Origin: an uncultured Atopobiaceae bacterium
GTDB taxonomy: Bacteria > Actinomycetota > Coriobacteriia > Coriobacteriales > Atopobiaceae
Assembly: GCA_905233865.1 (NCBI GenBank)
Contig: CAJOGH010000186.1
Span: 1-5,180 of the forward strand
DNA: 5,180 nt
Direction of reading: 5' to 3'
Within the stretch, counting starts at the first letter, position 1. The number at the start of each line of letters is the position of its first letter. The notes under the pieces are model-generated. The model searched no databases and had not been told where the DNA came from. It saw only the letters and a list, made by a program, of their open reading frames with translations. Below, one piece after another: positions 5,129 through 5,180 of the stretch. The position numbers and the translations under genes were made by a program.

Positions 5129-5180
5129 CTACCACACGGCTATGCGCTCCTCGGGCGCCATGTCTTCGACGTCGTACATG
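5129..5180 (-). CDS. C-terminal end of an unidentified gene (partial)
   Basis: Reading leftwards from the right edge, one frame gives MYDVEDMAPEERIAVW and then a TAG at 5131-5129. The leading methionine is internal in all likelihood, because no ribosome binding site can be seen before the edge. The acidic, helix-like tail and its position, convergent with the zinc-ribbon gene, make it a plausible end of a real gene. Sixteen residues are too few to identify the family. Confidence 0.5.
   Translation of the reverse strand, partial: MYDVEDMAPEERIAVW

Overview
The window is GC-rich, with strong GGAGG-type ribosome binding sites and tightly packed genes. Together with the style of its DNA-uptake and replication proteins, this suggests a high-GC Gram-positive actinobacterium. 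Coriobacteriia (the Olsenella/Atopobium/Collinsella group) is my best guess, from memory of similar proteins and not from a search.

Layout. Positions 1-3778 hold a minus-strand cluster in transcription order comEA, comEC, holA. comEA (3101-3778) is the membrane-anchored DNA receptor of natural transformation. comEC (726-3084) is the DNA-uptake channel with a metallo-beta-lactamase nuclease domain. holA (from 692, running off the left edge) is the DNA polymerase III delta subunit, the clamp-loader wrench. Gaps are 16 and 33 bases and each gene has its own Shine-Dalgarno, so one operon is likely. comEC does not read in one frame: its first ~113 codons and its last ~670 codons are in different frames, with the shift confined to 2698-2759.

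Positions 3779-4009 are a gene-free, relatively AT-rich leader upstream of comEA. It carries several short inverted and direct repeats (TTTTTGCGAC, TTTTTCGCGAC, TGGCGA-TT-TCGCCA, CGCGACA-N9-TGTCGCG) and is the most plausible control region for the competence cluster. Next, on the minus strand, is a half-size EamA-family membrane protein (4010-4441).

Positions 4442-4637 form a divergent promoter region with a TACAAT box facing left and a TATAAT box facing right. The rightward gene (4638-5084) is an unrecognised 148-residue protein with a C-terminal four-cysteine zinc ribbon. It converges on the last 16 codons of another minus-strand gene (5129 to the right edge).

Functionally, ComEA and ComEC are the receptor and channel for incoming single-stranded DNA. 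holA is a housekeeping gene that commonly follows comEC in Gram-positive bacteria. The EamA protein and the zinc-ribbon protein have no evident link to DNA uptake. I saw no mobile element, CRISPR array, tRNA or rRNA. The points most worth checking are the comEC frame break and the repeat-rich comEA leader.
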